Part shown: piece by piece, positions 13,103 through 14,915 of the stretch
Layout: each line of letters begins with the position of its first letter
Numbering within the stretch: position 1 is the first letter of the stretch
Assembly: GCA_030632035.1 (NCBI GenBank)
Contig: DAOVJZ010000012.1
Span: 1-14,915 of the forward strand
Direction: 5' to 3'
DNA length: 14,915 nucleotides
Source: Granulosicoccaceae bacterium
Lineage (GTDB): Bacteria; Pseudomonadota; Gammaproteobacteria; DAOVJZ01
Notes under the pieces: model-generated
Told to the model about the DNA's origin: nothing
Seen by the model: only the letters and a program-made list of their open reading frames with translations
Database searches by the model: none
Translations under genes and position numbers: made by a program

Positions 13103-14599
13103 GTGGCGAAGGCTAAATTTGAAACTCCAGAACTGAAAGAATTTCCTGAAATCCCTGCGATTCAGGTTGGTGCAATGGCGCATAGCAAGCCATTCTTTGC
13201 CAAACCTGCTCATCAGGAAGACTTAGGCTTCCCTACCGAACTTCCTGATGACTGGAAAGAAATAGTGATCGCCAAAATGGGCGAACTATTAAAGAAATAC
13301 CGTGGTCTGCAAGTCTATCTTGATACCTGTGTGAAATGCGGTGCTTGTACTGACAAGTGTCACTACTTCCTTGGTACCGCTGATCCCAAAAATATGCCGG
13401 TCGCACGTCAGGATCTATTGCGTGCGGTTTATCGTCGTTATTTCACTTTTGCTGGCAAGTATTTTCCAAAACTGGTCGGTGCCGTTGATTTAACCAAGGA
13501 AGTGCTGGATGACTGGTATAGCTATTTCCACCAGTGTTCACAGTGTCGTCGCTGTTCCGTATATTGCCCTTATGGTATCGATACTGCAGAAGTTTCCATG
13601 GCAGCACGTGAAATACTGGACTCTGTTGGCATGGGTCAAAAGTACTGCAACGAAATTATCGCCAAGGTTTACAAGATTGGTAATAACCTTGGTCTGCCAG
13701 GCCCTGCACTTATTGATACAATGGAAGGCATTGAAGAAGATGTTAAGGATGAGACTGGTATCGATGTTAAATATCCGGTTGATGTGGTTGGTGCAGACGT
13801 ATTATTAGTCACCCCTTCAGCAGATTTCTTTGCAGAACCTCATGTTGATGGTCTGATTGGTTACGGTAAAGTTTTCCACGAGGCCGGCATTAGCTGGACC
13901 GTCAGTTCGCATGCTTCTGAAGCGGCTAACTTTGGTATGTTTATTGGTAGTTATGAAAATATGCGCAAAGTAGCCTTACGTATTCGTGAAGCCGCTATTG
14001 AATTAAAAGTTAAACGTATTGTTATTGGTGAATGTGGTCACGCATGGCGCGTTGCCTACAGCTTCCTGAATACACTGGCAGGTCCTTTTGATTTTCTTGA
14101 TCAAAACTATCCTATTCCACAGCATATTATTGAAGTCACACACGGCTTGATTCAGGAAGGCAAACTTACCTTTGATAAGTCGGCCAACGATCATCTGAAT
14201 ATTACATTCCATGATTCCTGTAATGTTGCACGCGCATCACGCATGGGCAATACACCAGGTGGCCAATTCAGGCTTCCTCGCGAAGTAATCAAAGCAGTCG
14301 CTAATAACTTTTATGATATGGCACCTGAAACCATCCATGAAAACACATTCTGCTGTGGTGGCGGCGGCGGTCTGTTAACAGACGATCTCATAGAATTACG
14401 CGTTAAGGGTGCGATGCCGCGTATGCAAGCGCTCAAGCAAGTTGTTGATGAACATGACGTTAACCATCTCGTGGCTATTTGCGCGATTTGTAAAAGTCAG
14501 TTTAGTAAAACATTACCTTATTACGAATTCCCGATGGATATGATTGGCAGTCTTCATGCGCTGGTCAGCAACGCTATCCAATTGGGCACTAAAGATTAG
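13103..14599 (+). CDS. dsrK: DsrK, HdrD-like iron-sulfur subunit of DsrMKJOP
   Basis: A 498-residue catalytic Fe-S protein related to HdrD, which reacts with the DsrC cysteine pair at the cytoplasmic membrane side. Two ferredoxin motifs are present: CVKCGACTDKC (C76, C79, C82, C86) and CSQCRRCSVYC (C145, C148, C151, C155). The C-terminal CCG region holds GECGH (C311), HDSCN (C373), FCCGGGG (C417, C418) and CAIC (C460, C463), ligands of a special [4Fe-4S] centre. GTG 13103 is the start: AAGGAG at 13091-13096 is six bases away, and VAKAKFETPELKEFP begins directly after it. The longer frame back to 12992 overlaps dsrM and is rejected. Confidence 0.97.
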   Translation: MAKAKFETPELKEFPEIPAIQVGAMAHSKPFFAKPAHQEDLGFPTELPDDWKEIVIAKMGELLKKYRGLQVYLDTCVKCGACTDKCHYFLGTADPKNMPVARQDLLRAVYRRYFTFAGKYFPKLVGAVDLTKEVLDDWYSYFHQCSQCRRCSVYCPYGIDTAEVSMAAREILDSVGMGQKYCNEIIAKVYKIGNNLGLPGPALIDTMEGIEEDVKDETGIDVKYPVDVVGADVLLVTPSADFFAEPHVDGLIGYGKVFHEAGISWTVSSHASEAANFGMFIGSYENMRKVALRIREAAIELKVKRIVIGECGHAWRVAYSFLNTLAGPFDFLDQNYPIPQHIIEVTHGLIQEGKLTFDKSANDHLNITFHDSCNVARASRMGNTPGGQFRLPREVIKAVANNFYDMAPETIHENTFCCGGGGGLLTDDLIELRVKGAMPRMQALKQVVDEHDVNHLVAICAICKSQFSKTLPYYEFPMDMIGSLHALVSNAIQLGTKD

Positions 14600-14634
14600 T
14601 TAATATAGTTTTCCTGAAAGTAGGAGAAGAAAAC

Positions 14635-14915
14635 ATGGCAACATCAAAAAAAGATATGGAAAAAAACCTCGAAGGATTTACCTTCCGTAAATACGAAGAT
14701 GGCGATCACCAATGGGGCTCACAACACGAAAATATATATGTTGAAGATACTTCCTATAAGTGTCCGACTTATATCAACCAGACTCCACCATGCCAAGGCA
14801 GTTGCCCTGCAGGTGAAGATATTCGTGGCTGGTTAAACGTTGTTCGTGGTATTGAAAAACCATCTGGTGATATGAGCTGGCAGGAATATGCATTCCGCCG
14901 TTCAACAGATGCCAA
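14635..14915 (+). CDS. dsrL: DsrL, NAD(P)H-linked Fe-S flavoprotein (N-terminus only; cut by window end)
   Basis: The first 93 codons of DsrL are present and the frame runs off the right edge. DsrL is a GltB/GltD-small-subunit-like FAD and Fe-S oxidoreductase that takes electrons from DsrAB to NAD(P)+ in sulfur oxidisers. Visible features are FTFRKYEDGDHQWGS and the cluster-binding stretch KCPTYINQTPPCQGSCPAGEDIRGW, with C43, C53 and C57. The FAD and NAD domains lie outside. The start is ATG 14635, with AGGAGA seven bases upstream, 35 bases after dsrK. Gene order dsrK-dsrL and the N-terminal sequence make the call firm. Confidence 0.93.
   Translation, partial: MATSKKDMEKNLEGFTFRKYEDGDHQWGSQHENIYVEDTSYKCPTYINQTPPCQGSCPAGEDIRGWLNVVRGIEKPSGDMSWQEYAFRRSTDA

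Overview
The window comes from a sulfur-oxidising proteobacterium, most likely a gammaproteobacterium of moderate to low GC. The main evidence is the plus-strand run dsrA-dsrB-dsrE-dsrF-dsrH-dsrC-dsrM-dsrK-dsrL (8298 to the right edge). dsrEFH and dsrL are hallmarks of the oxidative (reverse) dissimilatory sulfite reductase pathway, and no dsrD-like gene is seen. Sulfur is delivered by DsrEFH to DsrC. Reverse siroheme sulfite reductase DsrAB oxidises it, and the membrane complex to which DsrM and DsrK belong handles the DsrC thiol/trisulfide electrons. DsrL (N-terminus only here) is the Fe-S flavoprotein linked to NAD(P)H. Every catalytic cysteine checked in these proteins is present.

The left half (41-7870) is entirely on the minus strand and diverges from dsrA across a 420-base regulatory gap (7874-8297). 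Reading away from dsrA it holds: a TauD/TfdA-type Fe(II)/2-oxoglutarate dioxygenase; a 67-residue unknown; a 235-residue helical unknown; a Cas6/Cmx6-like RAMP protein with no CRISPR array or other cas gene; a DsrC paralogue lacking both redox cysteines (RspA-type); an intrinsic terminator; a two-rhodanese-domain sulfurtransferase with the CGSGVTA loop of 3-mercaptopyruvate sulfurtransferases; a 1071-residue hybrid sensor kinase with a periplasmic Cache-like domain and a FixL-like PAS; and a 5'-truncated remnant of a PKHD-type hydroxylase (PiuC/YbiX).

The four genes next to dsrA (dioxygenase, 67 aa, 235 aa, Cas6-like) look like one operon and are the least explained part. A repurposed CRISPR-RNA endonuclease fold beside dsr, together with several strong hairpins in the dsr transcript (dsrA/dsrB, across the dsrB stop, dsrC/dsrM), suggests that RNA processing may be part of dsr regulation. 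This is inference only. The dsrA upstream gap holds three clear palindromes, a TATAAT box and a long structured leader.

No tRNA, rRNA, insertion sequence or CRISPR array was recognised.
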